Assembly (NCBI RefSeq): GCF_013403565.1
Contig: NZ_CP058627.1
Span: 1,798,001 to 1,862,000, forward strand
Origin: Chitinibacter bivalviorum
GTDB lineage: Bacteria > Pseudomonadota > Gammaproteobacteria > Burkholderiales > Chitinibacteraceae
Length of the DNA stretch: 64,000 nt
Direction: 5' to 3'
A program made the translations under genes and the position numbers. The notes under the pieces are model-generated. The model saw nothing but the letters and a program-made list of their open reading frames with translations, searched no databases and was not told where the DNA came from. Each line of letters opens with the position of its first letter. Positions within the stretch are counted from its first letter, which is position 1. Shown here piece by piece: positions 1 through 8,072 of the stretch.

Positions 1-857
1 TTGCCTACTACGCAACGGGGAGCCAAGCGGCTTTCCTGATGATGTTGGCGATTGCCTTGGTGCTGGGAGTGTTGTTGATTATCCCGATTGGCGGCGCCGA
101 TATGCCCGTGGTGGTGTCGATGCTGAACTCGTATTCGGGTTGGGCTGCGGCGGGGATTGGCTTTACGCTGGATAATCCGGTGCTGATTATTGCCGGTGCC
201 TGCGTGGGAGCTTCCGGTGCGATCCTGTCTTACATCATGTGTAAAGCGATGAACCGTTCAATCGTTTCGGTGCTGCTTGGTGGCTTTGGTGCCGAAGTGG
301 CAGCGGCTGGCGCAAGTGGCAGCGGGCAGAAAAACTACCGTTCCGGCTCGGCCGACGATGCGGCCTTCCTGATGGAAAATGCCGAAAAAGTCATCATTAT
401 CCCCGGCTATGGTTTGGCGGTATCTCGTGCGCAGCATGCCCTGCAAGAGCTGACCGATTTGCTGACTGAGCGCGGCGTTGATGTGCGTTATGCGATTCAC
501 CCGGTCGCTGGCCGTATGCCAGGTCATATGAATGTCTTGCTCGCGGAGGCTGAAGTACCTTACGAGAAAGTCGTTGAGATGGAAGAAATCAACAGCGAGT
601 TTTCCAGTGCCGATGTCGTGCTGGTGATTGGCGCCAACGACGTGGTGAACCCCGCAGCGAAAAATGACCCGAATAGCTCAATCTACGGGATGCCGATTCT
701 GGACGCGTACAAAGCGCGTACCGTGATGGTGGTAAAACGCTCAATGAGCGCGGGCTACGCCGGCTTGGATAATGATCTGTTTTATATGGACAAAACCATG
801 ATGGTATTTGGCGACGCCAAAAAAGTCGTCGAGGAAATGCTGCAAGCCGTTCACTAA
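1..857 (+). CDS. pntB: NAD(P) transhydrogenase subunit beta, 3' part
   Basis: C-terminal part of the membrane beta subunit of proton-translocating transhydrogenase, which reduces NADP+ with NADH using the proton gradient. The frame is open back to the window edge (first full codon at base 3), so the N-terminus is missing; about 284 residues of a usual 460 or so are present. The segment holds the last membrane helices ([20 protein letters not shown], then [15 protein letters not shown]), a short linker and the NADP(H)-binding domain III with [34 protein letters not shown] and [10 protein letters not shown], close to the E. coli protein throughout. pntA would be expected just upstream. A rho-independent terminator follows, so pntB is probably the last gene of its operon. 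Confidence 0.96.
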   Translation, partial: AYYATGSQAAFLMMLAIALVLGVLLIIPIGGADMPVVVSMLNSYSGWAAAGIGFTLDNPVLIIAGACVGASGAILSYIMCKAMNRSIVSVLLGGFGAEVAAAGASGSGQKNYRSGSADDAAFLMENAEKVIIIPGYGLAVSRAQHALQELTDLLTERGVDVRYAIHPVAGRMPGHMNVLLAEAEVPYEKVVEMEEINSEFSSADVVLVIGANDVVNPAAKNDPNSSIYGMPILDAYKARTVMVVKRSMSAGYAGLDNDLFYMDKTMMVFGDAKKVVEEMLQAVH

Positions 858-884
858 TAATATGAACGACGCTCAGGGAAACTT

Positions 885-918
885 GGCCGCGACTCGCACG
901 AGTCCGCGGCTTTTTTTT
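885..918 (+). terminator. Rho-independent terminator after pntB
   Basis: A GC-rich stem (GCCGCGACTCG pairing with CGAGTCCGCGGC, one bulge) is followed by eight T residues, 28 bases after the pntB stop. Confidence 0.85.
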
Positions 919-1065
919 GCCTTTAATCAGCCCAAGCCCATGCACAGTTAAATCGGGCTTGTCGCCCAGTCAGCCTGCCATATGATGAGTTCAGTGGCTA
1001 AATTAAGCGGTGAAATTTGTTAGCCAACGCGTTATCCTTGTCGACTAAGTTAATGTGAGGAATAT

Positions 1066-1260
1066 ATGAGCGATCAAGCCCCTGCCATCCAACCCCAAGC
1101 CTGCCCCAAATGTGGCGCGCCCGCCGAACAACACAAAGCAGGTTCAAACCGCTTCTGGGTGCAATGCAGTAAATTAGGTCGCCAAGGCAATTGCAGCGCA
1201 ATTGGCCAGCAAGGCACGAATAAGAAAGAAGCCATTGCGGCGTGGAACAAACTCAAATAG
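1066..1260 (+). CDS. Lar-like small zinc-ribbon protein
   Basis: A 64-residue protein with an N-terminal CPKCGAP knuckle near residues 14-20, two later cysteines (VQCSK and GNCSA) and the C-terminal pattern KKEAIAAWNK. That arrangement is typical of the Lar (restriction alleviation) domain, named from a phage Rac protein but widespread as small zinc-ribbon proteins of unknown role. A GTGAGGA ribosome site lies seven bases before the ATG. It stands alone between the pntB terminator and a convergent membrane protein gene. No phage genes are nearby, so an anti-restriction role is not implied. The stop codon overlaps a copy of the 49-bp repeat. Confidence 0.75.
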   Translation: MSDQAPAIQPQACPKCGAPAEQHKAGSNRFWVQCSKLGRQGNCSAIGQQGTNKKEAIAAWNKLK

Positions 1261-1307
1261 GTATTACTCTGTAAATCATTATTTACAAAGCATTCGAGCA
1301 CATACCC
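1259..1307 (+). repeat. 49-bp palindromic repeat, copy 1
   Basis: Member of the dispersed 49-bp family described in the findings. It runs from AGGTATT to ATACCC and overlaps the lar-like stop codon. The centre holds a perfect hairpin, TGTAAAT-CATT-ATTTACA (1270-1287). The interior is diverged from the other copies; assignment rests on both ends, the exact length and the position. Confidence 0.6.
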
Positions 1308-1344
1308 TCGTCAAAATCTACAATATCAAATGATGTATGGCCAG

Positions 1345-1842
1345 TTAAGCCGCGCCATGGCGAGGGGTGCGGCGAAATAGCAGTCGATGTAGCCAAGTCG
1401 ATACACCGAGCAAAAATAAAAACGCCCCAAGCACAAATACCGGCGCCCAAGGTAGCCAATTGAGGGCTGGACGATTGATTATGGCGTTGCTGGGCTGACG
1501 TGGGTCATAAATCACTGACACGGTTTCTGGCACGCCACCTTGATATTCGCGCCCATTCCAGTCCTGAAAATAAATCGTTTGAGCATCATTGCGAAAAACC
1601 ACTACGGCAGTAAACCAGCGCTCTGCGCCGGGTGTGGCAGCGCCACGCTCGAGGTATTGCACGACTTGCCCTGTCGTTTGCTCGCCACGCACCATGAGCG
1701 CAAAGCGATCAATACCCGTCCAATAACCAAATCCCATCAGCAATAGCCCAACGCCCATTTGGATATACACGATAGCACGCAGATAGGACGCGCCCACTTT
1801 GGCGACATCATGATTGAGCGTAGTTTCATCGGGCATAGGCAT
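1345..1842 (-). CDS. DUF3592 membrane protein
   Basis: A 165-residue protein with two hydrophobic segments (about residues 24-44 and 130-152) flanking a soluble beta-rich region. The interior contains the hallmarks of the DUF3592 family: a TTGQVV start of the domain, a WFTAVVVF strand and VSVIYDPRQPSNAII. The biochemical function of the family is unknown; the sequence suggests an inner-membrane protein with one periplasmic or cytoplasmic loop domain. The first ATG was used, although no clear ribosome site precedes it and an ATG two codons later is equally possible. It is convergent with the lar-like gene and shows no operon partner. Confidence 0.8.
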   Translation of the reverse strand: MPMPDETTLNHDVAKVGASYLRAIVYIQMGVGLLLMGFGYWTGIDRFALMVRGEQTTGQVVQYLERGAATPGAERWFTAVVVFRNDAQTIYFQDWNGREYQGGVPETVSVIYDPRQPSNAIINRPALNWLPWAPVFVLGAFLFLLGVSTWLHRLLFRRTPRHGAA

Positions 1843-1939
1843 GGCTAAGACATCGAGCAGTCAATATCTTTGCATCTTAGTGGTAATAGATGACGTTGAG
1901 ATAGTTAATTGACGTATTTTGTAATTGTCGTCGCCCATA

Positions 1940-1966
1940 AAAAAACGCCTTCGATGAAGGCGTTTT
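1940..1966 (-). terminator. Terminator of the chitin-binding protein gene
   Basis: A perfect stem AAAACGCCTTC-GAT-GAAGGCGTTTT starts 20 bases beyond the stop of the minus-strand gene at 1986, with a T run on that strand. Confidence 0.85.
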
Positions 1967-1985
1967 GGTCATTTCATATTGCAAA

Positions 1986-4007
1986 TTACTGGCAGGTGCC
2001 TAAATCAGCCCACACGCCCCACTGACCAGTCAGGCTTGGGTTTTCATTCACAGTCCACCATTTAGACTGGTAATTGTGCTTGCCATAAGACACCACCGTG
2101 CCAGCCTTATCGTAAGACGTCGTCGCTGACCATGCTGGCGCGCACACCGTGATACCCGCTGCTGGCGTCGCCGTTGGTGCTGTGGTTGGAGCTACAGTTG
2201 GCACAGTGGTAGGTACGGCCGTTGGTGCAACTGTTGGTACTGCAGTTGAAGCAGGCGTAGGCGCTGTCGTTGGTGCTACCGTCGGCGCTGGTGTTGGCGT
2301 TACAACTGGTGCTGTAGTGGCTGTCGGTGCTGGTGTCGCAACCGCAGTTGGCGCAGGGGTTGCACCACTGGTCGTGCTGGTACGCCATACTTTGCCGCTA
2401 CCATCAGCGCCAGAATTGGTCGCAGGATCATCACCGACGGTATACCACATCGCAGTATAGGTCTGACCGCCTTGCGTTACGCAAGCGCCAGCCTGATACA
2501 CCATGCCAACTTGCCATGCGGCACAGTTGCTGCCAGCAACTGGCGTCGCTGTGGGCGCCAAAGTAGGCAATGGTTTAGTGCTGCCTTCGCCGTTGTTCAG
2601 ACCGAGAGCTTTAATTCGGTTCCACAACCAGCCACCATCGTCTTTCACATTATCCGTGCCAGCAATCGACGTGGTTGAACCACCACCCCAGATCACAGAA
2701 AACACATTGGCGGCTTTCAATTGATTTAGGTGGCCCGTTTGCCAGCATGAGGCTTCAGTGCTTGGACATTTGAGGAAATCTTTTACAGTAACCGCGCCAT
2801 TGAGCACATACGAGCTATTGGTCGGCATGGCTTTATCGCCGTAGTACGCTTGCAGATTGCTCGCTGCCGAATTCACATTGGCATCGCCCAAGATATAGGT
2901 CGCATCGCTGCTGGCGTGGTCGCCGCGGCTATCCACATCACCAGTCACTTGCAAATGACCGCCAGGCATTTGCCACAGCATCACCGGCTTGTCACCCAGT
3001 TGCTGCGACACTTGCTTCACGTACTCGGTATACACGCCATACGTTGGCGCGTTATACAAATAGCCGCCTTGCAAACCATTTTGCGCCATGGTCGAAAACA
3101 CATCGCGTTCCCACTTATCAAAGGCGATAAAGTCAGGATTCATATTTGCTTCTGGATTGCCATACACCTTCATGGTTTGCAGGAAGTTTTTCACTGCAGT
3201 GGCATGTGGCGTAATCAGGCTAGCGTCTTGGCTGGCTTGATGCAACCAGCCGTGACCAGTTTGATCGCCAGCCCAGACGTTGTAATGCCAGCCATAAGGG
3301 ATATTCGGGCCAAATTTGCGCACCAGCCAGTTCAATGAACGGATGTAATTAGGCAATGTGGTATTGCTGGCCATAAATTCAGCTGGAATATCAGCTTTGC
3401 TCAGACCCAAATAATCAAACGCCTCGTTCAAACCGCTCGCAACGGGTACGGCGTAATCAAATGGTGTTGGGCAATAGCCGGGTTGGCAAGATTTGTGCAT
3501 CTCGCCCAAGAAATCGGGGTTCAGCAACAGCGTTGCTGGCACTGGGTGCTTCGCGTCTTTATAGCTTTCAAGCTGTTTGAGCATGCTAATCAGGTTGATA
3601 TAGTGATTGCGCAAATAGTGCTTGGTGCTGTCATTGCTCAAATCAAGCTGAATGGTGTAGTGGCTAGAGCTGCCATCCACGGTGTAGAACACAATCGTCG
3701 GCATAAAAGTTTGCCCGGCCAGATTGCTTTCCATGCCGCGTACATACTGCATGATTTTTTGAATTTTGGTGTCGTTGGTAATAATCGTCTCACGATCACC
3801 ATCACCGCCTTGACCCGCATAGGTAAATAGCGCGTCCACTGGGCGCTGCTGCAATAATGGCAATTCAGAGCCACCATTGATCACGCCGCCCATTGATATC
3901 TTACTACTAGACCAGCCAGGCACTGCGGCCATCACAGGCGTTGCAATTTGGCTCGCCAGTAAACAGCTCAATACTGCGGTACGAATTTTATTGTTTGTTT
4001 TGCGCAT
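1986..4007 (-). CDS. Secreted chitin-binding protein, putative glycoside hydrolase with two CBM5/12 domains
   Basis: A 673-residue exported protein. Signal peptide 1-27 (cleavage near PVMA-AV); a large N-terminal domain about 30-475; a short PT-rich linker; a CBM5/12-type chitin-binding domain about 495-544 (AWQVGMVYQAG, YTAMWYTVGDDP); a 77-residue Pro/Thr/Ala linker 545-621; a second CBM5/12 domain 622-673 (TTSYDKAGTVV, YQSKWWTVNENP). The two aromatic-rich domains show that the target is chitin or a similar polysaccharide. The N-terminal domain lacks the DxxDxDxE motif of GH18 chitinases, and I do not recognise its family. Conserved-looking stretches are DFIAFDKWERD (292-302) and MLWQMPGGHL (343-352), suggestive of a TIM-barrel hydrolase, so acidic residues there are catalytic candidates. 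An AGGA ribosome site precedes the ATG. The gene is monocistronic. Confidence 0.8.
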   Translation of the reverse strand: MRKTNNKIRTAVLSCLLASQIATPVMAAVPGWSSSKISMGGVINGGSELPLLQQRPVDALFTYAGQGGDGDRETIITNDTKIQKIMQYVRGMESNLAGQTFMPTIVFYTVDGSSSHYTIQLDLSNDSTKHYLRNHYINLISMLKQLESYKDAKHPVPATLLLNPDFLGEMHKSCQPGYCPTPFDYAVPVASGLNEAFDYLGLSKADIPAEFMASNTTLPNYIRSLNWLVRKFGPNIPYGWHYNVWAGDQTGHGWLHQASQDASLITPHATAVKNFLQTMKVYGNPEANMNPDFIAFDKWERDVFSTMAQNGLQGGYLYNAPTYGVYTEYVKQVSQQLGDKPVMLWQMPGGHLQVTGDVDSRGDHASSDATYILGDANVNSAASNLQAYYGDKAMPTNSSYVLNGAVTVKDFLKCPSTEASCWQTGHLNQLKAANVFSVIWGGGSTTSIAGTDNVKDDGGWLWNRIKALGLNNGEGSTKPLPTLAPTATPVAGSNCAAWQVGMVYQAGACVTQGGQTYTAMWYTVGDDPATNSGADGSGKVWRTSTTSGATPAPTAVATPAPTATTAPVVTPTPAPTVAPTTAPTPASTAVPTVAPTAVPTTVPTVAPTTAPTATPAAGITVCAPAWSATTSYDKAGTVVSYGKHNYQSKWWTVNENPSLTGQWGVWADLGTCQ
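2145..2375 (-). repeat. Low-complexity Pro/Thr/Ala linker coding repeat
   Basis: Degenerate tandem units of about 12-18 bases encode the PTA(V)PT-type linker between the two chitin-binding domains. The periodic DNA also creates long spurious open frames on the opposite strand. Such tracts are prone to length change by slippage. Confidence 0.8.
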
Positions 4008-4220
4008 GTCTCATCCTCTCATGAATGGTTTTATTGCTCGCCTTTTGCTGACAAAAAGCTTGCAATTTTTATGGCGCAATTGATTTTTAAGCCGATTTGA
4101 AATCGTTTTTTACCTGAAAAATCAATCACGTAAAACCATCATTACGAGGGTTAATTCGCTTGTCAACTTTATTGCAGCACAGCCATAAACAGGTATTAGC
4201 TGGCTTACAAGATTGGTATC

Positions 4221-4258
4221 TTGAATAAGCGCTTTATTCAATTGGCATATGCAATTGG
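4221..4258. promoter_or_regulatory. Candidate operator upstream of the chitin-binding protein gene
   Basis: In the 436-bp gap 4008-4443 there is a perfect 8-bp inverted repeat TTGAATAA-N5-TTATTCAA (4221-4241). It runs directly into a near-palindrome ATTGGCATATGCAAT (4241-4255) flanked by two CAATTGG direct repeats 13 bases apart. This lies about 215 bases before the start at 4007. The symmetry suggests a repressor or activator site; the protein is unknown. Apart from this and the terminator at 4371 I see nothing else in the gap. Confidence 0.35.
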
Positions 4259-4370
4259 TTGCAGCAAAGCCTTAACTTCAATACCAGCAAAAATATCAAA
4301 TTTTGCGCAAAAACAGCTCATCGCGAGCGAGCGCCCAGCGCTATTGATGTAACCTGTAAGTAAGCAAACA

Positions 4371-4402
4371 ACAAAGCCATACCCCAATCGGTATGGCTTT
4401 GT
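4371..4402 (-). terminator. Terminator after dinB-family gene
   Basis: A perfect 13-bp stem (ACAAAGCCATACC / GGTATGGCTTTGT) with a six-base loop lies about 40 bases beyond the minus-strand stop at 4444. T-rich sequence follows on both strands. Confidence 0.75.
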
Positions 4403-4443
4403 ATTTATTATGAACCATCACTTTCAGGGCAATACATCCAAAG

Positions 4444-4947
4444 CTATTCGTTGAGCATAGATAGTAGCGGAATATCTGTAATCCCCACATCGACGCCATA
4501 TTGCTTGAGCAAGGTTCCGACTTGCCCGCGATGATGGGTTTGATGATTAAACAGGTGCTGTACCTGCACCCAGCGCGGTATCGTTTGGGTAAAACCATAC
4601 AGCTTGCTCGTCCAGGTCACGGGCTCGTTCAACCAGGCCTCAGTCAGCCCCGCAGCCCAATCGATCAGCCGCGCATCAAGCGCTTCGCGAGCGGCACGCA
4701 GTTGCTCAAATTGAACATACAGCGCTTCGCTCGACGGCGTCGTGACCAGCTCCTCGCCCGTAAAACGCGAGAGCCACATCAAATCACCCCATAAAATATG
4801 ATCCAGCGTACGCTGCACCGAGCCAAAAAACGCGCCCCGATCGGCTTTGCGCTGCTCATCAGTGAGGCTGGCAGCCGCCGCGTACACTTGCTGATTTTGC
4901 CATTGATTATAAGCCGCCATCAGTTGCGGCATATTGCCCTGAAACAT
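4444..4947 (-). CDS. DinB family protein
   Basis: A 167-residue member of the DinB/YfiT-like four-helix-bundle superfamily. The metal-binding histidines are visible: LDHILWGD near residue 50 and FNHQTHHRGQ near residue 135, the usual H plus HxxxH triad. Members bind divalent metal and often act as thiol-dependent transferases; the substrate here is unknown. The ATG at 4947 was chosen because AGGGG lies eight bases before it; an upstream GTG and ATG (4956, 4953) are too close to that site. It is a single gene with its own terminator. Confidence 0.85.
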   Translation of the reverse strand: MFQGNMPQLMAAYNQWQNQQVYAAAASLTDEQRKADRGAFFGSVQRTLDHILWGDLMWLSRFTGEELVTTPSSEALYVQFEQLRAAREALDARLIDWAAGLTEAWLNEPVTWTSKLYGFTQTIPRWVQVQHLFNHQTHHRGQVGTLLKQYGVDVGITDIPLLSMLNE

Positions 4948-5147
4948 CGCCATCACCCCTAGTTTGAACCTCAGTATTGTTCACTATCGCCAAGCTATTT
5001 CAATTTCTAAGCTAAAACAAAAACAAAAACAAAAACTATTGCCAATCAATCAGTCGCTTAGATACCAGCAACCACTAATCAGCTTACAGCCAGCTATCTT
5101 CAATACCTTTATATACTGCAATAGAACCAGCCCAATTGGAGGACATC

Positions 5148-5342
5148 ATGAACCCCAAAATTCTCGACACCACCGAACTGATCACCCTCGAAGATCAAGC
5201 TCAAGCCGTGATGCAGCAAAGCAAACCACAAAGCTATCTGTATGAAACAGCCAGTCGCTTAATGATGATTATGAAAATGGAGCAAATCCGCCGCGGTATC
5301 TTTGCCAGCCAAAGTGCGCAGCTACGCCAGAAAACCGATTGA
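5148..5342 (+). CDS. Small hypothetical protein, helical
   Basis: A 64-residue protein (MNPKILDTTELITLEDQAQA onward) with a strong GGAGGA ribosome site five bases before the ATG, which is the main support for the gene. It is predicted to be mostly helical, with a Met-rich central stretch (LMMIMKMEQIRRG), no membrane segment and no cysteines. I do not recognise a family. It is convergent with the membrane protein gene at 5368 and shares no operon. Confidence 0.6.
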   Translation: MNPKILDTTELITLEDQAQAVMQQSKPQSYLYETASRLMMIMKMEQIRRGIFASQSAQLRQKTD

Positions 5343-5367
5343 GCAGTCACATACAGACCACTTGGTC

Positions 5368-5946
5368 TCACCTCCCGTCGCTTGCTGCCGCTCTATAGCG
5401 AATCAAGCGCGGCGTACCCAAAGGCGATAGCAATAATTCGCCTTGGGTATTTTTCAAGCTCACAAGCCAACCACCATCCCAATTGCGCCGTAGCGTGGCA
5501 AAATCAAACTCAAATGGCAGGTGATTCAACAGCTCTGCAGACTGCAACATCTGTTGAGGCTGACCAACCGCATCAACACGGACAAAGATATTATTCGAAT
5601 ATATTCCTGCATTTTGATACAAACGCCACTCTATAGGCTGATTGCCCAACCATGCAGGTAGCACAAGCACCTGAGCTACGCGGCTTTGATCAATATTCTG
5701 ACGTGAATGAAACACATCAATATTAGCTACTTTACACTGCGTTTCTAAGGCACAACTTAATCGTGGAGCCAACCAATAAGCGCTGGCCAGCAAAACACAC
5801 AAAACCAGCCCCAGCCGTACTTTGAGCGCCATTTTTGGTGCCAAGATTGGCAAATGACTTGGCCAAACGGAGAACCAAGCCATTCCCATGCGGGCAAAAG
5901 GACTATCCATTTTCCGATCAATCAAGGTCTTTTTGTCATTTAGCAT
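5368..5946 (-). CDS. Hypothetical single-pass membrane protein
   Basis: A 192-residue protein with one hydrophobic segment about residues 43-60 (LGLVLCVLLASAYWLA), so the N-terminal 40 residues are probably cytoplasmic and the C-terminal 130 periplasmic. The periplasmic part includes DVFHSRQNIDQ, a Trp-rich VLPAWLGNQPIEWRLYQ stretch and RRNWDGGWLVSL. No family is recognised. AGAGGAA seven bases before the ATG supports the start. The composition is like its neighbours, and there is no operon partner. Confidence 0.65.
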   Translation of the reverse strand: MLNDKKTLIDRKMDSPFARMGMAWFSVWPSHLPILAPKMALKVRLGLVLCVLLASAYWLAPRLSCALETQCKVANIDVFHSRQNIDQSRVAQVLVLPAWLGNQPIEWRLYQNAGIYSNNIFVRVDAVGQPQQMLQSAELLNHLPFEFDFATLRRNWDGGWLVSLKNTQGELLLSPLGTPRLIRYRAAASDGR

Positions 5947-6069
5947 AGTAAGTTCCTCTGGAAATCATCTGCGCCATCCTTGCGCGATGTGCACTCAAAC
6001 TATATCCAACGCAGCAATAATTTATCCTGATGAAGCTTCAGTTTATTACTGATGATTTACCAGCTAACA

Positions 6070-7065
6070 TCACTTGACAGAGCCAAAAGTCTGCAAGACC
6101 ACTTTCCCAATATTATGGTTTTGCGCCAGATACTCATGCGCGGCCGCCGCTTCGCTGAACGCAAAAGTCCGATCAAGCGTGACACGAAATTCGCCGCTGC
6201 TAATGCGCGGCAGCACATATTCTCGTAGCGCTTGTGTTAATTGAGCTTTGCGCCCCAGCGGCAGGCTGCGCAGCGTCGAGCCCGTGATGCGCTGACGCTT
6301 CACCAGCAATAGCCCCAAATTGAGCTGCGCCTCAACGCCGCCCAAGAGGCCAATGACGATCATCTGCCCATCCTGATTCAAACAACGTTGATTACCAGCC
6401 AGATACGCGCCACCGATGGTATCCAAAATAAGATCAGCACCGCCCGCCGCTTTGACCTCGGCAGCAAAATCTTGCCTGCGATAATCGATCACCAAATCTG
6501 CCCCCAATTCGCGACAGAAGGCTTGTTTTTCAACAGAGCTGGTCGTGATCGCCACCCAAGCGCCGCAGGCTTTGGCCAGCTGAATTGCTGCAGCTCCCAC
6601 GCCGCTAGCACCAGCATGAATCAACACACGCCGCTCATTGCTGCTGCCGTCCAAACGCAAAGCGCCAAGCTCGATCAAATTCAGCCACACCGTCAGCCAT
6701 GCCTCGGGCAAGCTTGCCGCAGCAACATTACTCAGGGTATCTATCAGCAAGCAAGATAATGATTGCTCTAGCAGGCAATACTCCGCATAAGCACCACCCG
6801 CCACTAAGCCAAAAACCCGATCACCAACACGAAAATCACTGACGCCCTCGCCCAGTGCTAGCACCTCACCAGCGATTTCCAGCCCCAGAATTTCCGACTC
6901 GCCCGGCGGCGGCGGATATTTGCCGCTGGCCTGCACCAGATCGGCTCGATTGAGGCCCGCTGCGGCCACCTTCACCAGCAATTGGCCTGCAGCCGGCGTC
7001 GGTATCGGCGCGTCCCCTAGCAATAGCTCGCCTTGTTCGGCTGTCCAAGCTTGCATTACCGTCAT
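6070..7065 (-). CDS. NAD(P)H:quinone oxidoreductase, PIG3-like
   Basis: A 331-residue zinc-independent medium-chain dehydrogenase/reductase of the quinone oxidoreductase type. The N-terminal GroES-like half shows GLNRADLVQASGKYPPPPG and GLEIAGEV, very like the PIG3 subgroup. The Rossmann half shows HAGASGVGAAAIQLAKACGA (nucleotide-binding glycines) and GLLGG. It probably reduces quinones with NADPH in the cytoplasm. AAGGA lies eight bases before the ATG at 7065, preferred over the ATG at 7071. The segment EYCLLEQSLSCLLIDTLS departs from the usual family pattern exactly where a 49-bp match to the dispersed repeat lies (6735-6783). Confidence 0.88.
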   Translation of the reverse strand: MTVMQAWTAEQGELLLGDAPIPTPAAGQLLVKVAAAGLNRADLVQASGKYPPPPGESEILGLEIAGEVLALGEGVSDFRVGDRVFGLVAGGAYAEYCLLEQSLSCLLIDTLSNVAAASLPEAWLTVWLNLIELGALRLDGSSNERRVLIHAGASGVGAAAIQLAKACGAWVAITTSSVEKQAFCRELGADLVIDYRRQDFAAEVKAAGGADLILDTIGGAYLAGNQRCLNQDGQMIVIGLLGGVEAQLNLGLLLVKRQRITGSTLRSLPLGRKAQLTQALREYVLPRISSGEFRVTLDRTFAFSEAAAAHEYLAQNHNIGKVVLQTFGSVK

Positions 7066-7152
7066 GGCCATTGTCCTTGTGTTACAGCATTTTGCTCATT
7101 ATGAGTTGGCTCGGACACACCTAATGGCTTAGCCAAACCACTCGCTCGTCGT

Positions 7153-7605
7153 TTAAGTGTCATTGAATCTGCTCGGTTTAATCACAAAGCCTTTTTCAAT
7201 GCCGCTTTTAAAGCCCACCGACTCGTATACCGAATGCGCCGCGGTGAGCTGCTCACCCGACAGCAGCATCACTTTGTAGCAATCTCGCTGCCACGCTAGC
7301 ACCAGCGCAAATTCCAACACTTGGCGACTCAGCCCGCGGCGGCGATAGGCGCTGGCGGTGATCACATGTTCGATGATGCCAAACGGCCTAGCGCCATTGG
7401 CGATGCTGCGATTGATACTCAAAGCACAGGTCGCTGCCAACTCACCATCAAAGTCGGCAACGACGATCTGCGTTTGCGGATCATCGATGATTTGCCGCCA
7501 GCGCTCTTGCGCCAAGCCCTTCTCCAATACCGGATCATGGGGGCGGAGTTCTTGATACAAGCGCAGAACGCCCGCTAAATCATCATAATGCGCAACTCTA
7601 ATCAT
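7153..7605 (-). CDS. GNAT family N-acetyltransferase
   Basis: A 150-residue GNAT-fold acyltransferase. It starts IRVAHYDDLAGVLRLYQEL. The acetyl-CoA pyrophosphate loop YRRRGLSRQVLEF is near residues 88-100, after strand IIEHVITA, and motif B is HSVYESVGF, all in the usual order. The substrate is unknown. The ATG at 7605 has GGA five bases upstream; a TTG three codons earlier is a weaker alternative. It lies between the quinone reductase and a DUF1330 gene on the same strand, about 90 bases from each, so co-transcription is possible but unproven. Confidence 0.85.
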   Translation of the reverse strand: MIRVAHYDDLAGVLRLYQELRPHDPVLEKGLAQERWRQIIDDPQTQIVVADFDGELAATCALSINRSIANGARPFGIIEHVITASAYRRRGLSRQVLEFALVLAWQRDCYKVMLLSGEQLTAAHSVYESVGFKSGIEKGFVIKPSRFNDT

Positions 7606-7699
7606 AAGTTCCAAAGTCCATTTAACTCAGAGGTGGTAAGCATCAGCACAGTGAAGCCCAAATCATTAGGCTGGGCTTAGCCCATATCAGGCAGAATTC

Positions 7700-8005
7700 T
7701 TATCCTGGCTGCACCCCGTCATACCCTTCCACAATCACCAAATCAATCTCACAGGCTCCGTCGCGCAGTGCTTTGGCGTTTTGATACGGTACGGAGTTAT
7801 AGCAATCAAGGGCGGCTTGGTAGCTGGGGAATTCAACGATGGTGTTGCGTGAACGGGTATTGCCTTCTACGCATTGATACTGGCCAGCTCTAGCCAGATA
7901 CTGGGCGCCGTACTCTGCGAGAGCTGCGCCGTTGGCGGCGATGTAGGCTTGAAAGGTTTCTAGCTGGGTGATGTCGAGGCGGACGATCCAATATCCTTTG
8001 GCCAT
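7700..8005 (-). CDS. DUF1330 domain protein
   Basis: A 101-residue protein of the DUF1330 family, a small dimeric alpha/beta-barrel fold. It begins AKGYWIVRLDITQLETFQAY, with RNTIVEFPSYQAALDCYNS and VPYQNAKALRDGACEIDLVIVEG in the expected positions. No reaction is known for the family. The ATG at 8005 is chosen because it begins the domain; the longer frame to 8047 adds residues outside it. It is the next gene downstream of zapE on the same strand (67-base gap). Confidence 0.85.
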   Translation of the reverse strand: MAKGYWIVRLDITQLETFQAYIAANGAALAEYGAQYLARAGQYQCVEGNTRSRNTIVEFPSYQAALDCYNSVPYQNAKALRDGACEIDLVIVEGYDGVQPG

Positions 8006-8072
8006 GGCCTTGCCCTGATTTTTAGCGAAAGCAAAACCATAGCACAAAGTCAGATTCTTTCGTCACAAGCGA

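Noticed and set aside
1066..1260. Lar-like gene as a sign of prophage
   Set aside because: No other phage gene, integrase or attachment site is nearby and the base composition is like the surroundings.
2149..2460. Plus-strand frame of 103 aa rich in Val, Gly and Ala
   Set aside because: It is the mirror of the Pro/Thr/Ala linker of the chitin-binding protein; the repetitive DNA keeps all frames open.
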